This document shows, in pieces, positions 17,039 through 25,099 of a DNA stretch of 64,000 nt; position 1 is the stretch's first letter, and each line of letters starts with the position of its first letter. Source of the DNA: Arsukibacterium tuosuense. GTDB taxonomy: Bacteria; Pseudomonadota; Gammaproteobacteria; Steroidobacterales; GCA-2729495. A program made the translations under genes and the position numbers. The stretch covers positions 1-64,000 of the forward strand of contig CAMBYH010000009.1 of the NCBI GenBank assembly GCA_945872065.1. Direction: 5' to 3'. The notes beneath the pieces are model-generated. The model saw only the letters and a list, made by a program, of their open reading frames with translations. It did no database searches and was not told the origin of the DNA.

Positions 17039-18220
17039 ATGTACATCAATTTCTGGTATCCCGTCGGCCGGACGGAAGACGTGACGGACAAGCCGGCGAG
17101 CGTCCGGCTGCTGGGCCTGCCCTTCGTCGCCTGGCGGGACTCCAAAGGCACGGCTCACGTGATGAGCGATACCTGTGTCCACCGGGGGGCCTCACTCAGC
17201 AAGGGCACGGTCAAGGACGACTGCATCGTTTGCCCCTACCACGGCTGGCGGTACGAAGCCGGTGGCAAGTGCAAGACCATACCGTCCCTGGGTGCGGATG
17301 CGAAGCTGCCGTCCCGGGCCAAGATCGACAACTATCCCGTCGAAGAAAAGTACGGCCTGGTGTTTGCCTTCCTCGGTGACCTGCCGGCAGCCGAGCGGCC
17401 ACCCATCTACACGATTCCGGAGTGGGACCAGGAAGGCTGGCGGGCAACCCCGGTCACGATCATCGAACTGGATCTGTACTTCGAACGCTCCATGGAAAAC
17501 GGCCTGGATCCCGCCCATAACGAATTCGTCCATCCGTCCCAGGGGTCACCGGGTATGGAGCCGGACTACCTGAAGTACGGCCTGAACCTGGAAAACTCCG
17601 AGTGGGGCACGAAGTTCTTCGTGGCCTTCGACGAGAAGACTCACCAGCAATCCGACTTCACGGGCCTGCGCGCCTCGAAGAGTGGCGTCCGGGCCGGTTC
17701 GGGGAGTCACGGCCCCAATCACCTGCAAACCTGGATCAACTTCAGCGCCACCAACTCGTTTCACCAGTACTTCTTCGAGGCGCCGGTGGACGAGGCCCAC
17801 ACCCGGGTCTACTTCATCAACACGCGCAACTGCATGATGGATCCGAAGATGGATTCCCGGGCCTACGACGCCAACATGAAAGTGGCCAACGAGGATATTG
17901 CGGTGCTGATGCACCTCAATCCCATCCGCACGCCCGAGAGCAACATCAAGGAGATCCTGCTGCCCACCGATCAGGGGGTCGTGAAATTCCGGGAATATCT
18001 GGGCCAGTGGGAAGACCGCGGCTGGCGCGTCGACCTGAAGAAGCTGCGGGCGGATGCCGGCGACGTCGCCTACGCCATCCCCTGCCCCGACCGGCGCACG
18101 TCTGGCAACTGGGTGCTGGATGCGGTGCCGCTGCTGCCGGGAAAAGACGCGGTCACCGCCACCGTAGGAGCGGCTTTAGCCGCGACCGCCCCCCGTACCG
18201 CCGGAGTGGGTCGCGGCTGA
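17039..18220 (+). CDS. Rieske 2Fe-2S ring-hydroxylating oxygenase with a REP-encoded C-terminus
   Basis: Oxygenase alpha subunit of 393 residues. The Rieske site is CVHRGASL...CPYHGW (residues about 46-68), and the mononuclear iron motif is in NGLDPAHNEFVHP (D-x2-H-x4-H). The N-terminus MYINFWYPVGRTEDV resembles that of the partial oxygenase at base 1. The closest general class is the phenylpropionate/VanA-like group; the substrate is unknown. From about residue 377 (TVGAALAATAP...) the sequence is a translated REP element rather than protein-family sequence, so the ancestral stop was lost or displaced. No reductase or ferredoxin partner is adjacent. Confidence 0.92.
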   Translation: MYINFWYPVGRTEDVTDKPASVRLLGLPFVAWRDSKGTAHVMSDTCVHRGASLSKGTVKDDCIVCPYHGWRYEAGGKCKTIPSLGADAKLPSRAKIDNYPVEEKYGLVFAFLGDLPAAERPPIYTIPEWDQEGWRATPVTIIELDLYFERSMENGLDPAHNEFVHPSQGSPGMEPDYLKYGLNLENSEWGTKFFVAFDEKTHQQSDFTGLRASKSGVRAGSGSHGPNHLQTWINFSATNSFHQYFFEAPVDEAHTRVYFINTRNCMMDPKMDSRAYDANMKVANEDIAVLMHLNPIRTPESNIKEILLPTDQGVVKFREYLGQWEDRGWRVDLKKLRADAGDVAYAIPCPDRRTSGNWVLDAVPLLPGKDAVTATVGAALAATAPRTAGVGRG

Positions 18221-18232
18221 CGGCGCTCCTAC
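18164..18232. repeat. REP-like inverted pair, copy 5, inside the oxygenase 3' end
   Basis: GTAGGAGCGGCTTTAGCCGC continues GACC (18164-18187) and is paired with GTCGCGGCTGACGGCGCTCCTAC (18210-18232, shown here in two overlapping parts: GTCGCGGCTGACGG and GGCGCTCCTAC). The stem sequence is a variant (GCGGC/GCCGC instead of GCGCC/GGCGC) with compensatory changes, so hairpin formation is conserved. It is translated as the last residues of the Rieske oxygenase. Confidence 0.8.
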
Positions 18233-18283
18233 GGGTCCCGTTGCGCGGTCGACTTGGTGCCCGGACCTAGGCACCATCGCGCC

Positions 18284-18820
18284 ATGGCACCCGTTTCCCG
18301 GCTGGGCAGGCAGATCCAGGAAGTTATCCGCTGTCTTGATGACCTCGGGGCTGCAAGTGCCCTGATTGGCGGTCTTGCACTTGCCCCGTACCGGGTAATC
18401 CGGGCGACGACCGACGTGGATCTGCTGATCGATGCCCGCCTGGCCGAGTCCATCGACGGGGCAATTCGCTCCCTCGGGTACGAGTGCCTGCATCGGGGCG
18501 CTGACGCTGCAACCTACGTTCGCGGCGATGAGCGCGTGGACTTCCTCTACGCCAGTCGTCCTGCGGCTATGGACCTGCTGGCCGGAGCGGTGAATCACCA
18601 AACGCCATTTGGTGAACTACGGGTGGTGAGTCTGGAGGGGCTGATCGCGTTCAAACTTCAGGGGCTCGTCAACGATCCCCGCCGGAGCCAGGATCTGGAA
18701 GATATCCGGGCGTTACTTGCAGCCAACCGGGAAACGGTGGACCTCACTCTGGTCCGGCACTACTTCCGCCTGTTTGACAAGGAGGACCTGCTTGACGAAC
18801 TCCTCACCAGGGCACGCTGA
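18284..18820 (+). CDS. Nucleotidyltransferase, AbiEii/MNT-like
   Basis: A 178-residue protein of the polymerase-beta nucleotidyltransferase superfamily. It has the IGGLALAPYRVIRATTDVDLLID core: a GG motif, then the D-x-D metal pair in TDVDLLID, as in AbiEii/MNT toxins or antitoxins. The third acidic residue is likely in ERVDFLYA. ATG 18284 is preferred over a GTG 30 bases upstream. A short palindrome (TGGTGC/GCACCA, 18255-18276) lies just upstream and could be an operator. A small overlapping gene follows, so this is a candidate two-gene toxin-antitoxin-like cassette. Confidence 0.8.
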   Translation: MAPVSRLGRQIQEVIRCLDDLGAASALIGGLALAPYRVIRATTDVDLLIDARLAESIDGAIRSLGYECLHRGADAATYVRGDERVDFLYASRPAAMDLLAGAVNHQTPFGELRVVSLEGLIAFKLQGLVNDPRRSQDLEDIRALLAANRETVDLTLVRHYFRLFDKEDLLDELLTRAR

Positions 18821-19001
18821 CCCGCCCACGCCGCTGACTGCCTTTCGCGTGGCCGAGCACCAAGCGGCATACAAACGCCCCGCAGTCTCTGCGGCGGAGG
18901 CTTTCACGGTGCTCGACGATCTGATGGCGGTGATTGAGGCACTGTGCCCCTCGTGGCTGGCGAAACCGGCAGTCAAGCGGATGCCTGACCTCCGGCTCTG
19001 A
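18792..19001 (+). CDS. Small hypothetical protein coupled to the nucleotidyltransferase
   Basis: A 69-residue frame starting at TTG 18792, overlapping the 3' end of the nucleotidyltransferase gene by 29 bases. A strong ribosome-binding site, AAGGAGG, lies six bases upstream, inside the upstream coding sequence. The protein (TNSSPGHADPPTPLTAFRVA..., helical centre AFTVLDDLMAVIEALCPSW) has no family I recognise. Overlap plus a strong site suggests a real partner protein. Confidence 0.5.
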   Translation: MTNSSPGHADPPTPLTAFRVAEHQAAYKRPAVSAAEAFTVLDDLMAVIEALCPSWLAKPAVKRMPDLRL

Positions 19002-19054
19002 GCAGTCAGCAGGGTGTTCCGCTCCACCGATGGTTGACCCAGGCTTTTCAAGCG

Positions 19055-19073
19055 AGGGTGGAGGTCTTTTGCA
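19055..19073. repeat. 19-base copy of the 5' end of the propeller-like gene
   Basis: AGGGTGGAGGTCTTTTGCA is identical to 16920-16938, which encodes the first residues (QKTSTL) of the protein at 16001-16939. Here, read on the minus strand, it gives GTG-CAA-AAG-ACC-TCC-ACC-CTC-GCT-TGA, stopping after eight residues. Just upstream on the same strand, about 13 codons ending at 19098 (AIVAALDLLFTGI) look like a regulator C-terminus. The 182-base gap 19002-19183 thus appears to hold remnants of a decayed, duplicated locus. Confidence 0.5.
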
Positions 19074-19140
19074 CTGACGGACCTTCCATTTGTTGCGCTA
19101 AATGCCGGTGAAGAGCAGGTCGAGCGCCGCGACGATCGCC

Positions 19141-19165
19141 CATCGCGCCTGACGGCGCTCCTGCC
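19141..19165. repeat. REP-like element, copy 6 (single half)
   Basis: CATCGCGCCTGACGGCGCTC followed by CTGCC: the right-hand half of the REP family with one change in the terminal CTCCTAC. It lies between the nucleotidyltransferase cassette and the convergent ABC-F gene. Confidence 0.65.
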
Positions 19166-19183
19166 CAGGTAGCCGCTGCAGGC

Positions 19184-20806
19184 TTAGCGGCTCATCCGCC
19201 TCGGCAGCTGCGGCTCCCCCACACCCTGGCTGCGGAGGTAGTCGTCGTAGCCGCCGTGGAAGTCCACGATGCCATCAGTCTTCATCTCGATCACCCGGGT
19301 GGCCAGTGAGCCCACGAACTCCCGGTCGTGACTGACGAAGATGAGTGTGCCGGGATAGTTTTCCAGGGCCAGATTGAGGGCCTCGATGGATTCCATGTCC
19401 AGGTGATTGGTCGGCTCATCCATGAGGAGCACATTCGGCTTCTGGAGCATCACCTTGCCGAAAAGCAGGCGGCCTTCCTCGCCACCCGAAATCACCTTGA
19501 CCGACTTCCGGCTCTCGTCCTTCGAAAACAGCATGCGGCCGAGGGTTGCCCTTAGCGCCTGTTCATCGTCAGTCTTCTGCTGCCACTGGCGAATCCAGTC
19601 GAAGAGCGTGAGGTCGCTGGCAAAGTCCTCATTACGATCCTGGGGCACGTACCCCAGGGCCACATTCTCGGACCACTTGATCGTGCCCTTCTCCGGCGTC
19701 ACTTCCTGCATCAGGCACTTCAGCAAGGTCGTCTTGCCGACGCCATTCGCGCCGATGATCGCGATCCGCTCCCCCACCTCAACCTTGAGCTGGAGACCCT
19801 TGAACAAGGGCACGCCGTCGTAGCCCTTGGTCAGCCCCTCGACCTCCAGCGCCTGGCGGTAGAGCTTGCGGGCCTGGTCAAAGCGGATGAAGGGGCTCAC
19901 CCGGCTCGAGGGCTTCACTTCCACCACCTCGATCTTCTCGATCTGCCGGGCCCGGGAGGTGGCCTGCCGCGCCTTCGACGCGTTGGCAGAGAAGCGGCTG
20001 ACGAAGGTCTGCAGCTCGGCGATCTGGGCCTTTTTCTTCGCGTTGTCGGCCAGCAGGCGTTCCCGGGCCACCGTGGAGGCGGTCATGTACTGGTCATAGT
20101 TGCCCGGATAGAGGCGCAGCTCGCCGTAGTCCAGGTCCGCCATGTGGGTGCAGACGCTGTTCAAAAAGTGCCGGTCGTGGGAAATAATCACCATCGTGCA
20201 GTCCCGGGAGTTCAGCAGTTCCTCGACCCAGCGGATCGAATTGATGTCCAGGTTGTTGGTGGGCTCGTCGAGGAGCAGCACATCCGGTTTGCCGAACAGT
20301 GCCTGGGCGAGCAGCACGCGCAACTTCCAGCCCGGCGCCACCTCGCTCATCAGGCCCGCATCCAGCTCCGGCGGAATGCCCACGCCGCGCAGGAGCTCGC
20401 TCGCCCGGGACTCCGCCGTGTAGCCATCCATCTCGGCAAACTGGGTTTCCAGGTCGGCGACCCGCATGCCGTCTTCCTCGCTCATCTCCGGGAGGGAGTA
20501 GATCCGGTCCCGCTCCTGGCGCACCGGCCAGAGTTCCGCGTGGCCCATGATCACGGTGTCGATCACGGCAAACTCTTCAAAAGCGAACTGGTCCTGGCGC
20601 AACTTGCCGAGGCGGATGCCTGAGTCGAGAGCCACGTTGCCCGCCGAGGGCACAAGATCGCCCCCGAGGATCTTCATGAAGGTGGACTTGCCACAGCCGT
20701 TGGCGCCGATCAGGCCGTAGCGATTGCCCTCGCCGAACTTGGCCGAGACGTTCTCGAACAAGGGCTTGGCGCCGAACTGCATGGTGATATTGGCCGTGGT
20801 AATCAA
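19184..20806 (-). CDS. ybiT: ABC-F ATPase, YbiT type
   Basis: Soluble ribosome-associated ABC-F protein of 540 residues with tandem nucleotide-binding domains and no membrane part. The first Walker A is GANGCGKST, with Walker [13 protein letters not shown]; the second Walker A is GANGVGKTT, with signature ISGGEEGR and Walker [13 protein letters not shown]. The first domain lacks LSGGQ ([14 protein letters not shown]), as in E. coli YbiT. The P-site-tRNA-interaction linker ([20 protein letters not shown]) is well conserved. It starts at TTG 20806 with a weak upstream [15 protein letters not shown] aligns with the YbiT start. The role is translation regulation or ribosome rescue. Confidence 0.95.
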   Translation of the reverse strand: MITTANITMQFGAKPLFENVSAKFGEGNRYGLIGANGCGKSTFMKILGGDLVPSAGNVALDSGIRLGKLRQDQFAFEEFAVIDTVIMGHAELWPVRQERDRIYSLPEMSEEDGMRVADLETQFAEMDGYTAESRASELLRGVGIPPELDAGLMSEVAPGWKLRVLLAQALFGKPDVLLLDEPTNNLDINSIRWVEELLNSRDCTMVIISHDRHFLNSVCTHMADLDYGELRLYPGNYDQYMTASTVARERLLADNAKKKAQIAELQTFVSRFSANASKARQATSRARQIEKIEVVEVKPSSRVSPFIRFDQARKLYRQALEVEGLTKGYDGVPLFKGLQLKVEVGERIAIIGANGVGKTTLLKCLMQEVTPEKGTIKWSENVALGYVPQDRNEDFASDLTLFDWIRQWQQKTDDEQALRATLGRMLFSKDESRKSVKVISGGEEGRLLFGKVMLQKPNVLLMDEPTNHLDMESIEALNLALENYPGTLIFVSHDREFVGSLATRVIEMKTDGIVDFHGGYDDYLRSQGVGEPQLPRRMSR

Positions 20807-20932
20807 GGGGGCAATCCTGGGGTGGAAGGGGGTGGCGGCGGGCTGGAGATGCTACACGCTGGACTGCCGGTGTGCATGGCGGAAGTGCAGGCCCGCCGGG
20901 CATCAGCCCGCCAAACACCCTAGAATCCCACT

Positions 20933-21568
20933 ATGGCCATGCGACTTTTCGACTTCGACAGGGCGCCCAACCCCCGGCGGGTGCGCATCTTCCTGGCTGA
21001 GAAACAGCTCCGGATCCCCCGGGTGAGCGTCAACCTGTTCCGGATGGAACAGCTGTCTCCGGAATTCATGGCCATCAACCCGGGCGGCACGGTGCCGGTG
21101 CTGGAAACCGAGGACGGCACCTACCTTACCGAGTGTCTCGCCATCTGCCGGTATCTGGAGTTCCTGCAACCGGAGCCGCGGCTGTTTGGCGGTACGCCGC
21201 GCCAGGAAGCGCTGACCCTCATGTGGACGAACATCGTGGAGAACGAGGGCCTGCCGGCGGTCACCGAGGTATTGCGCAACCTCTCACCCGGGTTCAGGGA
21301 CCACGTGTTTCCGGGGCCAGTACCCTACCCGCAGATTCCGGCACTTGTCCCGCGGGGCCGGCAACGCACGGAGCAGTTCTTCGACCGGGTCGCGCATCAG
21401 CTGGAGCGCCACCAGTACCTGGCCGGTGGCGAGTTCTCGTTTGCCGACATCAGCCTGTTTGTCACAGCGGAGTTCGCCGGCTGGGTTGAGATCCAGCCGA
21501 TGCAGAAAAGGCCGGCCCTCCAGCGCTGGTACGAGCGGGTGGCGGCCCGCCCCAGCGTCTCGGCCTGA
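20933..21568 (+). CDS. Glutathione S-transferase family protein
   Basis: Cytosolic GST of 211 residues. The thioredoxin-like N-domain (MRLFDFDRAPNPRRVRIFLAEK, with the cis-Pro motif GGTVPVLETEDG and ESxAI-like ECLAICRYLE) is followed by an all-helical C-domain containing YLAGGEFSFADISLFV. ATG 20933 or 20939 are both possible. No Shine-Dalgarno precedes either, but a TAGAAT hexamer ends exactly six bases before 20933, so the mRNA may be leaderless. The substrate is unknown. A short frame follows with no gap. Confidence 0.9.
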   Translation: MAMRLFDFDRAPNPRRVRIFLAEKQLRIPRVSVNLFRMEQLSPEFMAINPGGTVPVLETEDGTYLTECLAICRYLEFLQPEPRLFGGTPRQEALTLMWTNIVENEGLPAVTEVLRNLSPGFRDHVFPGPVPYPQIPALVPRGRQRTEQFFDRVAHQLERHQYLAGGEFSFADISLFVTAEFAGWVEIQPMQKRPALQRWYERVAARPSVSA

Positions 21569-21910
21569 ATGCACTTTGCAGGCCCCGGACGCCCGGTGCT
21601 CTGGGAGGCCTTGCACACGCGCGATGACACCTTCGTCGTGAATCAGGAGCGCACCTTTCAGGCCCGGAAGCGGGATGCCCGGGAGAGCGAGTTACTCGTC
21701 GGCATCGAGCGGGCCGGTTCGGTTGTCGCGGAGCCCCTGCACCCGATCCCTGTGCCGGAGCAGGACTGGCTCTATCGCGGGCGACCCCTCCGCCGGATAG
21801 TCGCCGGCCTTGCTTCCCGTCCGGCGGCGCTGATCTGGACCGCCCTACACGAACGCATGCCACATTTCCCGGTGTTCGACCAACTCTCTCAGCAGCCCTC
21901 AGTATTCTGA
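21569..21910 (+). CDS. Hypothetical protein downstream of the GST
   Basis: A 113-residue frame whose ATG directly abuts the GST stop (TGAATG), so translation could be coupled. It contains no signal peptide, transmembrane helix or motif I recognise. The composition is rich in Arg, Pro and Ala (LYRGRPLRRIVAGLASRPAALIW). It is convergent with the TPR gene ending at 21925. It may be a small accessory protein or a chance open frame. Confidence 0.4.
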   Translation: MHFAGPGRPVLWEALHTRDDTFVVNQERTFQARKRDARESELLVGIERAGSVVAEPLHPIPVPEQDWLYRGRPLRRIVAGLASRPAALIWTALHERMPHFPVFDQLSQQPSVF

Positions 21911-21924
21911 GTGCAACAGCACAC

Positions 21925-23454
21925 TCAGGTTGCTGGTGGGTTTAAAGAGGGCATGACATCAAAGGCTACGCTGATCCGTTCCCCCGGCTGGGCAAAGGGC
22001 AGCGTGCGATGCCAGAACCAGGAGGGAAACAGCACGAGCCGCCCGGGCGTCGCGCTCACCCGGCGCCGGTCCGGTTCGGTCTGGAACTGGATGCGGGCGG
22101 GAGGCTCGCCGAACTCCAGAGCACCGTCATCACCCAGTCCCGGGGGAACCGCCACGTAGTAGACCCCGCTCAGCCAGGCCAGCGGGTGCAGGTGGGGCAG
22201 CTGGTGGCCTCCCGGGCCGAGCAGCGTGCCCCAGATCCGCAGCGTCCAGCGGTCCGCAGCCCAGGCCATGGCCGGGTGCCGGCCAAAGCCCTCCCGGTGT
22301 AACTCCGCGATCACCTGACCCAACTCCGCATTGAGTGTGTCCCGGAACGCACCAAGCACGGGCGATGAATCGGGATCCAGCTCGCCGGTCTGGGCACCGC
22401 CCCGGGTAGCTTTGCTCAGCGGACTCGCCAGCAGGGAGAAATCCGCCCGCAGCAGGTCCGCGAGCCGGGCATTGAAGTCCGCGTGGTCGGCGTACCCGCG
22501 GGGAACCGGCAGCTCGCGAATTCTCACCAGTCTTTCCAGGTCGACAAGTTCCCGGGCCGCGTCGGACTGGCCGGCGTCCCGCAAGGCCACCCCGCGGGCC
22601 GCGAGCACCAGCCGTTCACCCGGATGGCGTTGCAGAAAGTCCGCACTCAGGCGCAGCGCCTCACTACTCCGGCCGGCCACCGACAGCAGCGTGGTGAGAT
22701 CGGCAGTGGCCCGCGCGTTGTCCGGGTTGACGCGCACTGCCGTGTCCAGCGCAGCCCTGGCCTCCTCGGCCTGGCCGAGGTGCTGATGGGCGAGGCCCAG
22801 GTTGATGAGCGCCATGTCGTCCGGGCCGGTCGCAAGGGCGGCTTCGAGCAGCGGCAGGGCAGCGGCGTACTGGCCGAGGCCCACGAGCACCGCACCCTTG
22901 GTGGCCAGCAGCGCCGGGCGGTCCGGGAACCCAGCCAGCGCGAGGTCGCACTCGGCCACTGCTTCCTCGCCCCGGCCGGCCTCGACCAGCGTGGTGGCCA
23001 GATTGCAGCGCACCTCGAGATCGTCCGGGTCCAGCCCGAGCACCCGCCGATGACACTCGATGGACTCTTTTATATGACCCCGGTACTGCAGCAGCGCGCC
23101 GAGATTGGCAAGCGCCTTCGTGGAGTCGGGATCCCGGGCCAGGGCCTTGCGGAAGGCGGCTTCGGCCAGGTGCAGATAGCCGCTGGCCAGATAGCTCAGG
23201 CCCAGCTCAGCGGCGGGCTCGGGATCCAGCGGCGCCGCGTCGGTGGCCCTGCGCAGCAGCTTGAGCGAACGCTCGAGATCGCCGAGGTCCCGGGCCAGGA
23301 TGCCCTGGAGACGGAGCGCCTGGGCATGGACATGGACATGGGGCTGGGCCGGCTCGACGCGCAGGACGGCGGAGTACTGGGCGTCCGCCTCCTGCACCCG
23401 CCCCGCCCGGTGCAGGGCCATAGCCTGGCGCAAGAGGTCACTCGCAGCGCTCAT
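21925..23454 (-). CDS. TPR-repeat protein with C-terminal 2OG-Fe(II) oxygenase-like domain
   Basis: A 509-residue two-part protein. About nine tetratricopeptide repeats fill residues 1-290 (for example LANLGALLQYRGHIKESIECHRRVLGLDPD). The C-terminal roughly 190 residues match the 2OG-FeII_Oxy_5 type: HLHPLAWLSGVYYV carries the first metal ligands, FPSWFWHRTLPF the distal His, and RISVAFDV the oxoglutarate Arg. A hydroxylase acting on a protein or small molecule bound by the TPRs is likely. ATG 23454 was chosen; it lies five bases after the upstream nucleotidyltransferase stop, with a GGAATGAG site. Confidence 0.87.
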   Translation of the reverse strand: MSAASDLLRQAMALHRAGRVQEADAQYSAVLRVEPAQPHVHVHAQALRLQGILARDLGDLERSLKLLRRATDAAPLDPEPAAELGLSYLASGYLHLAEAAFRKALARDPDSTKALANLGALLQYRGHIKESIECHRRVLGLDPDDLEVRCNLATTLVEAGRGEEAVAECDLALAGFPDRPALLATKGAVLVGLGQYAAALPLLEAALATGPDDMALINLGLAHQHLGQAEEARAALDTAVRVNPDNARATADLTTLLSVAGRSSEALRLSADFLQRHPGERLVLAARGVALRDAGQSDAARELVDLERLVRIRELPVPRGYADHADFNARLADLLRADFSLLASPLSKATRGGAQTGELDPDSSPVLGAFRDTLNAELGQVIAELHREGFGRHPAMAWAADRWTLRIWGTLLGPGGHQLPHLHPLAWLSGVYYVAVPPGLGDDGALEFGEPPARIQFQTEPDRRRVSATPGRLVLFPSWFWHRTLPFAQPGERISVAFDVMPSLNPPAT

Positions 23455-23458
23455 CGAC

Positions 23459-23986
23459 TCATTCCCGTTTCGGCAGCAGTTCACCCAGGGCATACAGGGT
23501 CTTCTGCGGGAAGCGCTCCAGCGGATAGAAGCGGGTGATGGTCTTAATGGCGTCTTCGAAGGCCGCGATATTCAGGTGCCGAAGCAGATAGCGGACGTCG
23601 TCCTCGTCGTGGAACTCCGCACCGATCCGCATCGCCAGGCATTTCATCGCCAGCAGGTACCCGGGCTGCGCCACCATGACCCGCAGGTGGTCCAGCGCCA
23701 GGAACGCGCTGAACTCGCCGCGCTCACTTAAAAAACCCTTCACGCCATCGTTCAGCCAGTCGGGCTGCATACCTGCACGCTGCGCCACCCGTGCGGCCGC
23801 CTCGCGCACCTGCCGTGCCGGGCGAAACACGCCATCCACATCCTGGGTAGATGGCCGCGCGGCGTAGGCCAGGCACATCACCGCGCCGCCCACGAGGAAC
23901 AGTTCGCCTTCGGTGCCCGCCTTGCCCAACTCCTCGTTCAGCAGGGCGAACAGCCGGCGCAGATCCGCATCAGTAAGGGCAGGCAT
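23459..23986 (-). CDS. DUF6036-type nucleotidyltransferase
   Basis: A 175-residue protein of the nucleotidyltransferase superfamily: FLVGGAVMCLAYAARPSTQDVDGVF has the GG motif followed by the D-x-D metal pair. Related proteins are usually encoded next to small ribbon-helix-helix or HTH proteins and are thought to be toxin or antitoxin components. Here it follows such a gene with a one-base gap (TGA-A-ATG). It also sits five bases before the TPR gene, so all three may be transcribed together. Confidence 0.8.
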   Translation of the reverse strand: MPALTDADLRRLFALLNEELGKAGTEGELFLVGGAVMCLAYAARPSTQDVDGVFRPARQVREAAARVAQRAGMQPDWLNDGVKGFLSERGEFSAFLALDHLRVMVAQPGYLLAMKCLAMRIGAEFHDEDDVRYLLRHLNIAAFEDAIKTITRFYPLERFPQKTLYALGELLPKRE

Positions 23987-23987
23987 T

Positions 23988-24488
23988 TCAGACCCGCGCG
24001 CCGATGCTGGCGTCGATGAAAATATTGCGGCGCCGGAAGGTGGGCGGCGAGTGCGTCAGCAGGTAGAGCCGCAGGCTCTCCAGCTGGGAACCAAAGAACG
24101 GGCTAACCAGGGGCGCGATCTGGCCAGTCCACGCGGGCACCTCAATACCACGCCTCCCGCAAGCCTCTTCCACCATGGCCGCAATGTAGTTGGCCGGAAT
24201 GTCGGCAAGGCGGGCCGTCGGCCCCGACAAGACCGCGTCCCGTAGCTCGCCATCGGCGAGTCCGGAAAGAAAGGCGTTCAGTTCGGCCAGTGCAAACCGG
24301 CCAGCAGCCTCCTGCTCGCCGCAAGCTGACGTCAGTTCCTGAAAACGTGCGCTCAACGGGGGCAACAGTCGGCCCAGCACAAAAGCCGACATATCCATGC
24401 CGGCCCGCCGGGCCGCACGCTGGATGGCAGCCTTTTCTGCAGCTGAAACCCGAATCTGCAGCTGGGCTGTCTTGGGGCTGGCGCTCAT
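23988..24488 (-). CDS. Ribbon-helix-helix (DUF1778-like) protein, probable antitoxin
   Basis: A 166-residue protein. Residues about 5-40 (AQLQIRVSAAEKAAIQRAARRAGMDMSAFVLGRLLP) form a strand-helix-helix resembling DUF1778/CopG antitoxins. The remaining 120 residues are helical and unassigned, longer than a simple antitoxin (about 90 residues). ATG 24488 replaces a TTG start 36 bases upstream that would overlap the operator. A 10-bp-arm palindrome lies 30 bases upstream, suggesting autorepression. It is co-transcribed with the DUF6036 nucleotidyltransferase. Confidence 0.78.
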   Translation of the reverse strand: MSASPKTAQLQIRVSAAEKAAIQRAARRAGMDMSAFVLGRLLPPLSARFQELTSACGEQEAAGRFALAELNAFLSGLADGELRDAVLSGPTARLADIPANYIAAMVEEACGRRGIEVPAWTGQIAPLVSPFFGSQLESLRLYLLTHSPPTFRRRNIFIDASIGARV

Positions 24489-24517
24489 GGGGCCGAGGAT
24501 AGGCGAGTGGCGCACAT

Positions 24518-24541
24518 TCGTCAATACTCATGTATTGACGA
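24518..24541. promoter_or_regulatory. Palindromic operator upstream of the RHH-nucleotidyltransferase cassette
   Basis: Perfect inverted repeat with 10-base arms: TCGTCAATAC (24518-24527) and GTATTGACGA (24532-24541), spacer TCAT. It lies 30 bases upstream of the RHH start and immediately after the end of the PNPOx-like gene. Without a T-tract it is unlikely to be a terminator. An RHH-dimer operator controlling the cassette is the simplest interpretation. Confidence 0.7.
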
Positions 24542-24548
24542 CGCCACG

Positions 24549-25067
24549 CTAGCCGGCCTTGAGCCATTTCTGCTTCGCACCAAAGCCCAGCTTCCACAGC
24601 CAGGTCTCGGTGTAGAGGATCCGCTCGGGAACCACCTTCAGCACCTGCCGCTCAAAGGGCTTGCTGGTGTCCATGGCGAGATCGCTCATCCACTCGTGCC
24701 AGCGGAAGATCTTCATCCCCCGGTCCCAGCCAGGCGCGTGGGGCTCGATGATGTGGGCCGTGCCAAAGATCTGGGCGCCCCGGGCGCTGTGCCAGCCGTG
24801 ATACGCGCCGTGCACCGCGACCGAGATGCGGGGGTCGCGCTGCAGCGCTTTGACTTTCGGCGTGCCGGGGTCGGGCAGCATGTAGAGATCCAGCCCGTCG
24901 GCATAGAACTCAATGGGGCTGGCGATGGGCTGGCCCTTCGCCGTCACGGTAGCCATTACGCACATGTTGGAGACGCCCAGCAGTTGCTGGATGCGGTCTT
25001 CCAGCTGGTCGCGGGGCAGTTCAGTGAGGGGCCAGGGTGGCTCGACCCAGCGATAGGCGGTGCTCAT
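24549..25067 (-). CDS. Pyridoxamine 5'-phosphate oxidase-like flavin/F420-binding protein
   Basis: A 172-residue split-barrel protein of the PNPOx/FMN-binding superfamily. The core is CVMATVTAKGQPIASPIEFYADGLDLYMLPDPGTPKVKALQRDPRISVAVHG in family order (shown here as its two motifs ATVTAKGQPIASPIEF and LQRDPRISVAV). ATG 25067 was preferred to 25073 because AAGGAG then lies 7 bases upstream. The cofactor may be FMN, heme or F420; I cannot tell. It is divergent from the zinc-type operon with a gap of only 32 bases. Confidence 0.83.
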   Translation of the reverse strand: MSTAYRWVEPPWPLTELPRDQLEDRIQQLLGVSNMCVMATVTAKGQPIASPIEFYADGLDLYMLPDPGTPKVKALQRDPRISVAVHGAYHGWHSARGAQIFGTAHIIEPHAPGWDRGMKIFRWHEWMSDLAMDTSKPFERQVLKVVPERILYTETWLWKLGFGAKQKWLKAG

Positions 25068-25084
25068 GGGCATTCTCCTTGCGG

Positions 25085-25093
25085 TGTTATAGT
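25085..25093 (+). promoter_or_regulatory. Extended -10 element/possible Zur half-site of the zinc-type operon
   Basis: TGTTATAGT: TG-N-TATAGT is an extended -10 that ends exactly six bases before the ATG at 25100, where no ribosome-binding site exists, so the first gene may be translated from a leaderless mRNA. The same nine bases match the left half of the gammaproteobacterial Zur box (TGTTATANT), but the right half (ATAACA) is not preserved. Regulation by zinc is inferred mainly from the operon content. Confidence 0.4.
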
Positions 25094-25099
25094 CATTTT

